Shown here: positions 16,019 to 16,087 of the stretch, one piece after another
Layout: the number at the start of each line of letters is the position of its first letter
Position numbering within the stretch: position 1 is the first letter of the stretch
Source of the DNA: JASFWK01 sp050049355
Lineage (GTDB): Bacteria > Chloroflexota > Anaerolineae > B4-G1 > DUEL01
NCBI GenBank assembly: GCA_050049355.1
Contig: JASFWK010000039.1
Span: 1 to 16,087, forward strand
DNA length: 16,087 bases
Direction of reading: 5' to 3'
Position numbers and translations under genes: made by a program
Notes under the pieces: model-generated
What the model was told of the DNA's origin: nothing
Databases searched by the model: none
What the model saw: only the letters and a program-made list of their open reading frames with translations

Positions 16019-16087
16019 TCAGCTCGTTCGCGAGACCGGCCCGACGAACTGCTGCTTCCCCGCTTGGTTCCGCGCCTGAGCGTGCTC
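16019..16087 (-). CDS. Possible C-terminal end of an unknown protein (partial)
   Basis: On the minus strand an open frame of 22 codons enters from the window edge and stops at TGA 16021-16019, with a hydrophilic end reading GKQQFVGPVSRTS. This could be the tail of a convergent gene, but the stretch is too short to exclude chance, and the plus strand is also open here. Confidence 0.25.
   Translation of the reverse strand, partial: EHAQARNQAGKQQFVGPVSRTS

Overview
The window is GC-rich with dense short gaps. It carries several gene types frequent in Chloroflexota: large GT39-like membrane glycosyltransferases with extracytoplasmic beta domains, a PTPS-related membrane protein, Pro/Thr-linked LysM surface proteins and a subtilase with a DUF11-like tail. 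A member of Chloroflexota (Anaerolineae/Thermomicrobia-like) is my best guess; this is inference from gene content, not a marker gene.

Layout. (1) 1-1002, plus: the 3' part of an MFS exporter. (2) 1008-4516, minus: a GT4 glycosyltransferase, a small conserved protein of unknown function with a very strong ribosome binding site, and a secreted subtilisin-family protease. (3) 4517-4813: a divergent intergenic region with a 10-bp inverted repeat and a consensus sigma-70 promoter (TTGACA-16-TATAAT). (4) 4814-11860, plus: a three-gene operon of a GT39-like membrane glycosyltransferase, a membrane-anchored LysM/Cna-B-like surface protein, and a 1147-residue PTPS-related membrane protein ending in four ~130-residue repeats related to the tail of the GT39-like protein. 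(5) 11901-14215, minus: a GT2 glycosyltransferase and a polyprenyl-phosphate sugar-1-phosphate transferase in a translationally coupled operon with its own promoter. (6) 14489-16006, plus: a membrane-anchored SurA_N-like/thioredoxin/peroxiredoxin fusion with an in-frame UGA where the catalytic cysteine belongs. (7) 16019-16087: possible end of a minus-strand gene.

Regions 2, 4 and 5 look like a cell-surface glycan or glycoprotein locus. The sugar-phosphate transferase would load the first sugar on the lipid carrier, the GT2 and GT4 enzymes would extend it in the cytoplasm, and the multi-spanning proteins would act on the outer face. No flippase or polymerase is visible here.

The most notable item is the gene at 14489-16006. 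A conventional gene caller would stop it at the TGA at 15680-15682 and report a second fragment after it. The reading frame continues as clear peroxiredoxin-like sequence, and 13 bases after the UGA a perfect 8-bp hairpin with a GGU loop starts, as expected of a bacterial SECIS element. I read it as a selenoprotein with Sec at residue 398. Two plus-strand promoters (before 4814 and 14489) place the start codon exactly nine bases after the -10 box, suggesting leaderless or nearly leaderless mRNAs.
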